A stretch of DNA of 25,581 nt from a virus, in the IMG/VR virus record IMGVR_UViG_3300043409_000911, positions 1-25,581 of that record; one strand, given 5' to 3'. The position numbers and the translations under genes were made by a program. Of this stretch, positions 13,516 through 19,208 are shown piece after piece (within the stretch, counting starts at the first letter, position 1; each line of letters starts with the position of its first letter). The notes beneath the pieces were generated by a model, which saw nothing but the letters and a program-made list of their open reading frames with translations, was not told the origin of the DNA and ran no database searches.

Positions 13516-13708
13516 CGTCGTCCTCTGGGGCTGGGCTGATGATACCAGCCTTGATGAGAGCGACGGCCTGACGGCCTAGGGAGCCTTGCAACTGCCAGAC
13601 GACTTGGGTGTCGACCAGATACTGCCAAGCCTCCAGCACGTCCTCTTCGCCGCCCTCAGCACGGCCCTCGACCAACTCGACGGCACGGTAGATGGTCAAC
13701 TTGCTCAC
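13511..13708 (-). CDS. Small protein, common phage 'WxLQGxxGRxA' family
   Basis: The 65-aa product has the pattern YRAVELVEGRAEGGEEDVLE then AWQYLVDTQVVWQLQGSLGR and QAVALIKAG. The W.LQG..GR.A..LI..G signature (about residues 38-57) belongs to a small family found in many unrelated phages (I think DUF7417), of unknown function. Translation starts at GTG, which overlaps the preceding TGA by four bases (GTGA, 13705-13708), so it depends on translation of the upstream gene. Confidence 0.75.
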   Translation of the reverse strand: MSKLTIYRAVELVEGRAEGGEEDVLEAWQYLVDTQVVWQLQGSLGRQAVALIKAGIISPAPEDDV

Positions 13709-14169
13709 TTCGCACCTGCCTTTCCGTTGAGGACGATTGCGTTCTCGGTCCAGATGTAAACGATGTCGTCGACGGTGCGTTTGAGAATTTTAACCAGCGT
13801 GGGGCTTTGTGTTGAATCGACGCTATCGTCGTCTCTAATGTCATATTCGTGGTGCCAGATAATTTCTAGCGGTATGCGTTTAGTCGTGGCCTTCAAATAA
13901 GCCTCAAACAATAAACCTTTATACGTTCCAAAATAACCCTTCTGGATTACGTGCACGTGAAACGTTACGTTGTCAGGCGAACGTGTCACCCAGATGGTAT
14001 GCTTGATATTATTTTCTTGGTCATCTAAATCAAAAGATTTAGAAACAGAAAGTCGAATAGGATTTAACAGGTCGTCTGTAACGTCGGCAAAGAATTTTCT
14101 GAGCGGACGGTAGTCTGTCGAGTCTCCAATCAATTCGATTGGCTTGCGTGTGCGGCGTGGGATTTTCAT
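13705..14169 (-). CDS. Hypothetical protein
   Basis: The 154-aa product is not recognised. It begins MKIPRRTRKPIELIGD, has a beta-rich centre (HTIWVTRSPDNVTFHVHVIQ, then GYFGTYKGLLFEAY) and ends in a charged tail GKAGAK. The start at 14169 follows a C/A-rich leader (CCCACTACCACCACA). Base composition in this gene is AT-richer than in the genes on both sides, a sign of a separate origin within the block. It is coupled to the next gene by a GTGA overlap. Confidence 0.65.
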   Translation of the reverse strand: MKIPRRTRKPIELIGDSTDYRPLRKFFADVTDDLLNPIRLSVSKSFDLDDQENNIKHTIWVTRSPDNVTFHVHVIQKGYFGTYKGLLFEAYLKATTKRIPLEIIWHHEYDIRDDDSVDSTQSPTLVKILKRTVDDIVYIWTENAIVLNGKAGAK

Positions 14170-14196
14170 TGTGGTGGTAGTGGGTTGGTAGATATC

Positions 14197-14242
14197 GAAT
14201 CTGGTGATGCGTTGCCCGAAAGCAAGAGAGCGGCGTGTCATA
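14197..14242 (-). promoter_or_regulatory. TATGACA-type promoter in a hairpin
   Basis: On the minus strand TATGACA (14242-14236), exactly 10 bp, TTGCTT (14225-14220), 17 bp, AGATTC. As at the endolysin promoter, the element is in an inverted repeat: CGGCGT-GTCAT-ACGCCG, extended by GAGAG and CTCTC. It lies just after the stop of gene 14259-15110. Confidence 0.55.
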
Positions 14243-14258
14243 CGCCGCCCTCTCAGTT

Positions 14259-15110
14259 TCAGATGATGCGGCCTTCCACTGCGGCTTTCGCACGGTCAAG
14301 CAGGTTGATAGCCTCGTCGTTGCGGCTTCGTTTTTTCAGCGGTGCCAGTGCTTCTGAGATGTCAGCGGCTTGCGTGATGACTGTTGCCCACGCCCTAATT
14401 TCAGAAGGCGTTCCATTGAAGGACGACACTCCGCCGCCAAGATTATGGTCAACGTCAATCGACCAGCCACCAAGCACTGCGTCGCTTGATTTACCTTTGA
14501 CGTGCTCTTGGCGTGAGCCGTAATAGAGTTGTGCACCTCGGAAGAATCCATTCTCGTCGACAGAGAAACGAAGATGTGTTTCCCATTCTACTTCAACGGT
14601 CTTGTTGCCCTGATAGTCTGGTGCATAAACACGCTCGACTGATTTAATTGAACGTAATCCACCTTGCGGCGTGACATTTAACACGAAACACGTCGTGCCA
14701 TAGTGGTTCCCAGATTCTTTCCAGCCACGCTCTTTGCGTACAATTTCATAGCGGGTGGCATAGTCGTCGGTGATGTCGATTAAAGAGCCGACGGTGATGT
14801 TACCAATGCTTGCTGTGATGTTGGAACGTGCTTCGGCGATGCGAGCCGCACCGAACGTTGCCTTGTCCCAAGCCCAGTAGGCTTCTTGGAATGCTTTCTC
14901 AGCAGCGTTGTCTGCGTCGAGTGCTTCGATTTGCTTTTTGGTAGCAGCAGCATCGAGGAGTGCGGATGCTTTAGTCAATCGACCCGTGGGGGTCTTAGCG
15001 GCATTCAACTCGACAAACTTTGCAGTCTTGTTTGCCTGAGTCAGTGCTTCGCTGGTTTCGATGAAGACCTTCGCCAGAGCGGCTAGGTCGGATGGTATTG
15101 TGTGGTTCAT
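14259..15110 (-). CDS. Hypothetical protein, helical N-terminus and beta C-terminus
   Basis: The 283-aa product is not recognised. Residues 1-110 form long alanine-rich helices, probably coiled coil (LAALAKVFIETSEALTQANK and AATKKQIEALDADNAAEKAF). Residues 120-245 are beta-rich, with NITVGSLIDITDDYATRYEI and later SVERVYAPDY. The end is helical and basic (KKRSRNDEAINLLDRAKAAV). No signal peptide or catalytic motif is seen. The start at 15110 is supported by a good promoter (TCTATA at 15131-15136) and leader CTACCCACACTACT. It is one of several independent units of the leftward block. Confidence 0.65.
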   Translation of the reverse strand: MNHTIPSDLAALAKVFIETSEALTQANKTAKFVELNAAKTPTGRLTKASALLDAAATKKQIEALDADNAAEKAFQEAYWAWDKATFGAARIAEARSNITASIGNITVGSLIDITDDYATRYEIVRKERGWKESGNHYGTTCFVLNVTPQGGLRSIKSVERVYAPDYQGNKTVEVEWETHLRFSVDENGFFRGAQLYYGSRQEHVKGKSSDAVLGGWSIDVDHNLGGGVSSFNGTPSEIRAWATVITQAADISEALAPLKKRSRNDEAINLLDRAKAAVEGRII

Positions 15111-15130
15111 AGTAGTGTGGGTAGATTAGG

Positions 15131-15176
15131 TATAGAATAGATATTCTGGTGGATGTCAACAGGGTGCTGTGTCATA
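15131..15176 (-). promoter_or_regulatory. Best TATGACA-type promoter
   Basis: On the minus strand TATGACA (15176-15170), exactly 10 bp, TTGACA (15159-15154), 17 bp, TCTATA (15136-15131), ATG 20 bases later. All three boxes are complete, so this is the best single model of the class. Confidence 0.75.
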
Positions 15177-15177
15177 C

Positions 15178-15501
15178 TCAGGCAGCCCAGTCGAAGGGCT
15201 TTCCGCTCTTCTTCTCGACTGTGTGAGCCAACTGGCGAAGGGCTTGGAGGGTGCGGTAAATCTCACCAGCGGAGACACGTTGCGACGAGCCGAAGTTGAT
15301 AACTCCGCCGCCGACATTGACAACCTGCAACAGGCAGTAGCCGTTGAGGCCCTTCTCTGCGTAGATGTGTCCGATGCGAGCCTCTAACGTGGCTGGCGTT
15401 TTTGTGGTGTCCTTCAGCCAAGCCGTCTGGGGTAGGCCCAAACTTTCGTTGAGCCATTCACAGGCGAGGGTGATATCTTTTGATGTAGTGCGTGATGCCA
15501 T
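15178..15501 (-). CDS. Hypothetical protein
   Basis: The 107-aa product (MASRTTSKDITLACEWLNES...) is not recognised. It has a helical first half, then a GGGVINFGSSQRVSAGEIYR segment at about residues 69-88 and a helical end (TLQALRQLAHTVEKKSG). It resembles small alpha/beta proteins without a known role. A longer frame to 15657 exists, but the ATG at 15501 is preceded by the C/A-rich leader CCCACACACACTACT used by other genes here. It follows the 64-aa gene closely and probably shares its promoter. Confidence 0.6.
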   Translation of the reverse strand: MASRTTSKDITLACEWLNESLGLPQTAWLKDTTKTPATLEARIGHIYAEKGLNGYCLLQVVNVGGGVINFGSSQRVSAGEIYRTLQALRQLAHTVEKKSGKPFDWAA

Positions 15502-15523
15502 AGTAGTGTGTGTGGGTTGGAAA

Positions 15524-15718
15524 TTAAACGGTGGTATTACGTGAGGCTTTATATGCCTCAAATCGCAGGTGCTCAGCCTTCTCACATAGTTCCTTGTGGT
15601 ACCTCTTAAGGGCTTTCTTGTGGACTGCGTGAGCGGCCTGAAGTGCAACCCAAGCACGGTGTGCTTTGGCTTCGGCTTCAGTTGCCAGTGAATCGGCGGT
15701 GTGGTATGAGGTAGTCAT
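15524..15718 (-). CDS. Small helical hypothetical protein
   Basis: The 64-aa product is one long helix by composition (ATEAEAKAHRAWVALQAAHA then VHKKALKRYHKELCEKAEHL), rich in A, K, E and H, coiled-coil-like. Function is unknown. The ATG at 15718 follows CTACCACAACA. It is the first gene of the leftward unit, starting from the divergent promoter region at 15.74-15.81 kb. Confidence 0.6.
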   Translation of the reverse strand: MTTSYHTADSLATEAEAKAHRAWVALQAAHAVHKKALKRYHKELCEKAEHLRFEAYKASRNTTV

Positions 15719-15735
15719 TGTTGTGGTAGGAGAGC

Positions 15736-15780
15736 ATACAATCAGGTATAGAACGATTTGTCAAGTCGTGCTGTGTCATA
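15736..15780 (-). promoter_or_regulatory. TATGACA-type promoter, leftward arm of divergent pair
   Basis: On the minus strand TATGACA (15780-15774), 9 bp, TTGACA (15764-15759), 17 bp, TTGTAT. Together with the rightward element it forms the palindrome TGTCATAatactgTATGACA (15774-15793), so two opposite promoters share one binding region. Confidence 0.65.
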
Positions 15781-15786
15781 ATACTG

Positions 15787-15809
15787 TATGACATAGTAGG
15801 TAGTTGACA
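15787..15809 (+). promoter_or_regulatory. TATGACA-type promoter, rightward arm, region B
   Basis: TATGACA (15787-15793), exactly 10 bp, TTGACA (15804-15809). The -10 is not canonical at 17 bp (CTCAGC), but TAATC occurs shortly after the -35 as in region A. Downstream lies no protein gene for 250 bp, only element B. Confidence 0.5.
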
Positions 15810-15839
15810 GAGTCTAATCTTAGGCACTCAGCCTATGTA

Positions 15840-15928
15840 TGGCTGCAAACCCAGTATCTATGCGGGTTCCAAGGCATCATCGCATAAATGCCTATAGAAG
15901 GCGTTTTCTATACCCAGTCCATAGGTAG
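15840..15928 (+). ncRNA. Candidate small RNA or micro-ORF, element B
   Basis: CCAGTATCTATGCGGGTT (15851-15868) is identical to element A at the same 41-nt distance from TTGACA. Hairpins follow: GGCAT-N10-ATGCC (15873-15892) and TATAGAA-GGCGTT-TTCTATA (15893-15912). Then CTATACC (15908-15914) can pair with GGTATAG (15928-15934). A 22-codon frame starts at ATG 15860 (MRVPRHHRINAYRR...) and ends at TAG 15926-15928. The start of the RNA is estimated from promoter spacing. RNA structure is better conserved than the peptide. Confidence 0.42.
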
Positions 15929-16002
15929 GTATAGGCCAAAAGATACCCCCCTTAGAATGGCACCGCTTTAATCGTGCCAACTCAGGGCATATGACATAGC
16001 AC
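15929..16002. other. Control region before the rightward operon
   Basis: TGGCAC-N10-GTGCCA (15958-15979) is a 6-bp inverted repeat. CGTGCCAACTC (15973-15983) with TATGACA six bases later (15990-15996) repeats the arrangement at 12110-12133. No gene is seen. Confidence 0.5.
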
Positions 16003-16048
16003 TATGACATAGCAGGTACTAGACAGATATGCATATGTGTGCTAGTGT
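16003..16048 (+). promoter_or_regulatory. Main promoter of the rightward operon
   Basis: TATGACA (16003-16009), exactly 10 bp, TAGACA (16020-16025), 17 bp, TAGTGT (16043-16048). The first start codon is at 16057, eight bases after the -10, so the message would be leaderless or nearly so. Confidence 0.6.
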
Positions 16049-16056
16049 GTTTGCCT

Positions 16057-16302
16057 ATGAACCTAAAACTCGTAAATTACTTGCAGCAGGGCAAGCCGCT
16101 CAACGAACGCCAGTCGGCACTGCTCGATGCCAACCCTAAGATTGCTTCTTACTATACGGAGCCAGACGAAGATGGAAAGCAAATGGTCTGTATTGAATTG
16201 GCAGCAGGTTTTAACTATGAAGGCAGAGAATCCTTTATAGCCTACGGATGGCGTGAAGCCGTTCAGCAAATCAAACACATCGCCGAGGACATCGCCGAGT
16301 AA
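16057..16302 (+). CDS. Hypothetical small protein, first gene of rightward operon
   Basis: The 81-aa product (MNLKLVNYLQQGKPLNERQ...) is not recognised. Residues 1-30 are helical, followed by a small beta part (KQMVCIELAAGFNYE) and an acidic helix (AVQQIKHIAEDIAE). The ATG at 16057 is preferred to the one at 16039, which lies between -35 and -10 of the promoter and could not be in the transcript. Being next to the promoter makes it an immediate-early candidate; such products often modify host functions, but there is no direct evidence. Confidence 0.65.
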   Translation: MNLKLVNYLQQGKPLNERQSALLDANPKIASYYTEPDEDGKQMVCIELAAGFNYEGRESFIAYGWREAVQQIKHIAEDIAE

Positions 16303-16324
16303 CCTTAACTTTCCCCCACATACT

Positions 16325-16522
16325 ATGACTACCAAAAATAACATCATCAAGCCTTCCGTCGTGAAGGCTATAGCCAAACAGAATGGTCGCCGAGTCTCGA
16401 AAGAGTTTATCGACCTTCTCAACCAATACGTAATCCGCAAGGTCGTAGAGTGCTCTGAAACCCATAACGGGAAGAAGAAGACGCTCGATGCCGCCGTCGC
16501 AGGTTACAACGGAATCAAATAA
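16325..16522 (+). CDS. Histone-fold-like small DNA-binding protein
   Basis: The 65-aa product reads as one histone-fold domain: helix 1 SVVKAIAKQNG (11-21), the turn RRVS (22-25), the long central helix KEFIDLLNQYVIRKVVECSE (26-45), and a loop with basic residues and T (HNGKKKTLDAAV, 47-58) that starts the last helix. The patterns 'R.S.eF...LN..V...V..C' and 'G.KKT' match the small bacterial/phage histone-like proteins related to DUF1931. Such proteins bind or bridge DNA as dimers. It is an early gene, so a role in organising phage or host DNA is likely. Family assignment is from pattern and needs structure prediction. The leader ACATACT has no Shine-Dalgarno. Confidence 0.65.
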   Translation: MTTKNNIIKPSVVKAIAKQNGRRVSKEFIDLLNQYVIRKVVECSETHNGKKKTLDAAVAGYNGIK

Positions 16523-16532
16523 TAATACGACT

Positions 16533-16877
16533 ATGGAAACCAATAATGACACCAGATACCGCCGTAAAATTAATCAGGCACTAAATGTGCTGCTAGATAC
16601 GGCATTTGCTCTCTCCGACAAACAGGTAACCGTCGCCGCACTTAAACGTGTACAGAAAGAAATTGAGGTTGCGATATACGACTGCCAAAAAGAGATTGCA
16701 CCTCCTACCCCACCACGCACATATGTCATTCAAGTGCCCTCTAAGGGCTATTACGTAAAGGAAACCCAGTCTTGGACTCAGGATATTACAGAGGCTTCCC
16801 GCTACAGTGAGGAGACTTTTGGAAAATATCACGACCACACTGGCTCCGTCGACGCTCGCTGGGTGCTGGTCTCCTGA
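16533..16877 (+). CDS. Hypothetical protein
   Basis: The 114-aa product has a helical, charged N-terminal half (YRRKINQALNVLLDTAFALS) and a beta-rich C-terminal half after a proline linker (APPTPPRTYVIQVPSKGYYV). The second half ends with aromatic residues (FGKYHDHTGSVDARWVLVS) and looks like a small separate domain. It is not recognised. ATG 16533 follows ATACGACT; a frame starting 45 bases earlier would overlap the preceding gene. The TATGACA element for the next promoter begins two bases after its stop codon. Confidence 0.62.
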   Translation: METNNDTRYRRKINQALNVLLDTAFALSDKQVTVAALKRVQKEIEVAIYDCQKEIAPPTPPRTYVIQVPSKGYYVKETQSWTQDITEASRYSEETFGKYHDHTGSVDARWVLVS

Positions 16878-16879
16878 AC

Positions 16880-16925
16880 TATGACACTGCACCCTATTGA
16901 CAAATCCTTCACCCCAACAAATATC
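16880..16925 (+). promoter_or_regulatory. TATGACA-type promoter within the rightward operon
   Basis: TATGACA (16880-16886), exactly 10 bp, TTGACA (16897-16902), 17 bp, AATATC (16920-16925). The ATG that appears at 16881 is part of the regulatory element, so it is not a start codon. Confidence 0.62.
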
Positions 16926-16934
16926 AATAACGCT

Positions 16935-17336
16935 ATGACCAAACCTACCACCATCATCCCCTCATACGAAGCCGTCGCCGACGGTGAGTATCAGGTTCAC
17001 CACTCAGAACTTCCTTTCATTATTTCTAAGGAAGACGGACAAGTTGACGTTCAGTACGTTGCTGTCTTACGAGACAAATACAACGGAGAGATTTCTTTCC
17101 AACGTTACAGCCGACTGCAGACACTTAAAGTGTGCGTCAACCTAACGTACACTGACGTACATCTTGAAAAAACGGTTTCGTACATTTCAAGCGTCGGCTC
17201 AACTGTGTGGTCTGAATCGTTCCCTATAGACCCTGTCACGTTTGAAACTAAGCCGTACTCGCACTTCAAATTAGCGTCCTCGGTAGTATTCAAAGCAGAC
17301 GGTACACCCTCTAACCTTGAGGCTCAAAGCAAATGA
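16935..17336 (+). CDS. Hypothetical protein
   Basis: The 133-aa product (MTKPTTIIPSYEAVADGEYQ...) is not recognised. It is beta-rich throughout with alternating strands (VQYVAVLRDKYNGEISFQRY, then KVCVNLTYTDVHLEKTVSYI), suggesting a small barrel or sandwich. The pattern of an early gene with 'GEY.v..' near the N-terminus is seen in many phage proteins of unknown role. Start 16935 is chosen because the longer version begins in the TATGACA element. Its TGA overlaps the next ATG by four bases (17333-17336). Confidence 0.62.
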   Translation: MTKPTTIIPSYEAVADGEYQVHHSELPFIISKEDGQVDVQYVAVLRDKYNGEISFQRYSRLQTLKVCVNLTYTDVHLEKTVSYISSVGSTVWSESFPIDPVTFETKPYSHFKLASSVVFKADGTPSNLEAQSK

Positions 17337-17596
17337 AAAACAAACTACTGACCGTCAGTCGACTGCCACACTCCTACCTTACCGTGGGAGATGTGAGCGT
17401 GGTGATTGACCGTGACACTACGGGCGGACTGTCCGCCTTCAATGACAAGTTAACCATCGTTATCCAGCAGGACAGCAACTACTACAAGACTGTTATTGAG
17501 TTGAGCAAGAGCAACATCAACGGAGACGTTGAGTTGTCCGACTGGCTCCACGATGTCATCAGGCACTTCACCAATCTTAACTCTGTTAAAAAATGA
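17333..17596 (+). CDS. Hypothetical small protein
   Basis: The 87-aa product is not recognised. It has beta segments (LTVGDVSVVIDRDT, KLTIVIQQDSNYYKTVIELS) then a helix (WLHDVIRHFTNLNSVKK). Both of its ends form ATGA overlaps with neighbours, so it belongs to a coupled set of three genes (16935-17763). Confidence 0.6.
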   Translation: MKNKLLTVSRLPHSYLTVGDVSVVIDRDTTGGLSAFNDKLTIVIQQDSNYYKTVIELSKSNINGDVELSDWLHDVIRHFTNLNSVKK

Positions 17597-17763
17597 AGCC
17601 ACACGACGTGCCAGATATGAAGGAGTACCTGAGGGCTGTACGTACCGCTAAACTGCGTAAGCAGATGCGTCGCAAGGCGACGGTGCGTATCACCTTAGGG
17701 CTTGTTATCATCTGGTTAGCCTTTGTTGGCTTCGTATCCATCATCAACAAAATCATAAACTAA
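17593..17763 (+). CDS. Small membrane protein
   Basis: A 56-aa frame begins at ATG 17593 (overlapping the previous TGA) and ends at TAA 17763. The N-terminal 30 residues are polar and strongly basic (RTAKLRKQMRRKATVR). A single membrane helix spans about 33-50 (TLGLVIIWLAFVGFVSII), ending in NKIIN. The positive-inside rule places the basic N-terminus in the cytoplasm. It may be an early membrane factor, for example for superinfection exclusion, but this is only a guess from size and place. Confidence 0.62.
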   Translation: MKPHDVPDMKEYLRAVRTAKLRKQMRRKATVRITLGLVIIWLAFVGFVSIINKIIN

Positions 17764-17764
17764 A

Positions 17765-18079
17765 ATGGTAAAATATCACACAACACGTTTTGATAATATT
17801 CCGCTTACTGTAAACGGCGTTACGTACAAAGGAAACTTTTTCGCCAAGTACGTATGGACCAATGACAAAATTGGGGTTACTAAATTTTTCGATAAGCCGC
17901 ACTGGGATTGTATCTCTATCATTAACCCAGAGGCCATCGCTCACAACGGAGAAGACATCTACGACGGTTTGTGCAGCGAGCACAGGCAAAGTTTAGATGA
18001 GCAGTGCATCTATGCCGCCGAAGAAAAACAACCTCTTCCTCCCGCAAAAACAAAACGTTCAAACCGTAAGCGGTCTTGA
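17765..18079 (+). CDS. Hypothetical protein with basic tail
   Basis: The 104-aa product is not recognised. Its first 65 residues are beta-rich (FDNIPLTVNGVTYKGNFFAK, then KIGVTKFFDKPHWDCISI), and its last 25 are proline/lysine/arginine-rich (LPPAKTKRSNRKRS), a likely nucleic-acid contact. It starts one base after the previous stop (TAAAATG). Its 3' end contains the -35 box of the next promoter. Confidence 0.6.
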   Translation: MVKYHTTRFDNIPLTVNGVTYKGNFFAKYVWTNDKIGVTKFFDKPHWDCISIINPEAIAHNGEDIYDGLCSEHRQSLDEQCIYAAEEKQPLPPAKTKRSNRKRS

Positions 18080-18103
18080 CACAACCTGCACCACTCTGTT
18101 ACA
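18075..18103 (+). promoter_or_regulatory. Promoter of the exonuclease/replication genes
   Basis: TTGACA (18075-18080), 17 bp, TTACAA (18098-18103), ATG 19 bases later. There is no TATGACA element above the -35, so this promoter should not depend on that factor. Confidence 0.6.
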
Positions 18104-18122
18104 AACCTTTCCCATACATACT

Positions 18123-18914
18123 ATGACCATCCAAAAAATAAATAAAAACCTAGACGAGACCGTATACCGTGCTATTCCTGCACTGTCTGCAACTCAACTG
18201 AAGACCCTTAAGAAGTCCCCGTGGCATCTTAAGTACAACATCGACAACCCATCCAAGCCCACAGAAGAAATGGTGTTCGGCACGGCTGTACACGCTGCTT
18301 GGCTTGAGCCAGCAAAGTTTGCAGACGTATACGTACGCTCACAGAAATTTGACCGCCGTACTACGGCTGGTAAAGTTGCTGCTGCTGAGTTTGCTGCCGC
18401 TAACGAAGGTAAGATTATTATCGACTTCGACGACTGGACAAACCTTGAGTCGATGGTTGCCAACCTGAACGAAGCGTACGGACATCTCCTCCCGTCTTGC
18501 GAGACAGAGTTGTCTATCGTGGTGCCTGACCCTAAGTTTAAGGTAACGCTTAAAGGTCGTCTCGACTTGTACTGCGAAAAGACGAAGACCATCTACGACC
18601 TGAAGACGTGTCAGGATGCGTCGTTCGGTGGGTTCTCCCGTGACGTGTACAAGAATGACTACGCCCTGCAATGTCTGCACTACCTGTTTATTGCTAAGGA
18701 AGCAGGTCTCGACGTGGAGCGTTTTGTGTTTATTCCAACGGAGAAGAAAGCACCCTTCTCTTGTGCTGCCTATCCTATCGTCTTCAACCTGACGTTCCAG
18801 CACTTGTGGCAGGAGCGGCACGAAGAATTGCGTCAGGCTTGGGCTGAAGCAAACGAGCGTGGTGTGTACGTCAAGCCGCACGAACTTGCAGAGCGTAGCA
18901 TCGTCATCAACTAA
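18123..18914 (+). CDS. RecE-like exonuclease (PD-(D/E)XK, exonuclease VIII type)
   Basis: The 263-aa product has the motif order of RecE/exonuclease VIII C-terminal domains. FGTAVHAAWLEP is at 52-63 (H57 and E62), LKGRLDLY at 143-150 (D148), YDLKT at 158-162 (D159 and K161), and DYALQCLHYL at 179-188 (Q183 and Y187). Such enzymes degrade one strand of duplex ends and produce single strands for the annealing protein. The partner here is the Rad52-like protein at 22716-23594, 3.8 kb downstream in the same operon. The ATG at 18123 follows CCATACATACT and a good promoter; a longer frame from 17997 would overlap the preceding gene and is not used. Confidence 0.87.
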   Translation: MTIQKINKNLDETVYRAIPALSATQLKTLKKSPWHLKYNIDNPSKPTEEMVFGTAVHAAWLEPAKFADVYVRSQKFDRRTTAGKVAAAEFAAANEGKIIIDFDDWTNLESMVANLNEAYGHLLPSCETELSIVVPDPKFKVTLKGRLDLYCEKTKTIYDLKTCQDASFGGFSRDVYKNDYALQCLHYLFIAKEAGLDVERFVFIPTEKKAPFSCAAYPIVFNLTFQHLWQERHEELRQAWAEANERGVYVKPHELAERSIVIN

Positions 18915-18924
18915 TTATTATAAA

Positions 18925-19203
18925 ATGAAAACACCATATAACACTATCACGCTTCTGGTTTCTGACGCAAAAGAACTTCCGTTCTTCGATTCAATCCTGC
19001 TAAATTATTTCAGATACTCGGCTACCTGTGCAGACGACAGGGGCCTTGCAACTGGATTAACAAACGTTACCAACAAAGAAATTTGTAATGCGTTTGGAGT
19101 TAGCGAACGTTACGTTTCTCTTTCAATTTCCCGTCTTCGTAAGATTGGAAAAATCGAGTTCGTATCCTACGACGGCAAGGAGCGTATCTTAGGAATAAAA
19201 TAA
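18925..19203 (+). CDS. Winged-helix DNA-binding protein
   Basis: The 92-aa product has a helix-turn-helix in LTNVTNKEICNAFGVSERYV (about 45-64) followed by SLSISRLRKIGKIEFVSYDG, the recognition helix and wing. The first 35 residues are helical (FFDSILLNYFRYSA). This is the DnaD-N or replication-initiator type winged helix that phages use for replication start or for transcription control. It stands directly before a second winged-helix gene, so the two may act together at the origin. The start at 18925 uses TATAAA-ATG; the earlier in-frame ATG lies within the previous gene. Confidence 0.68.
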   Translation: MKTPYNTITLLVSDAKELPFFDSILLNYFRYSATCADDRGLATGLTNVTNKEICNAFGVSERYVSLSISRLRKIGKIEFVSYDGKERILGIK

Positions 19204-19208
19204 TTACT

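Noticed and set aside
12059-16025. CRISPR array explanation for the repeated TATGACA and palindromes
   Set aside because: Repeats are only 7-18 bases, irregularly spaced, on both strands and tied to promoters; there are no uniform spacers.
16881-16934. N-terminal extension of the 133-aa gene (start at ATG 16881)
   Set aside because: The ATG is inside a TATGACA element and the frame crosses TTGACA and its spacer; the start at 16935 lies just after the promoter.
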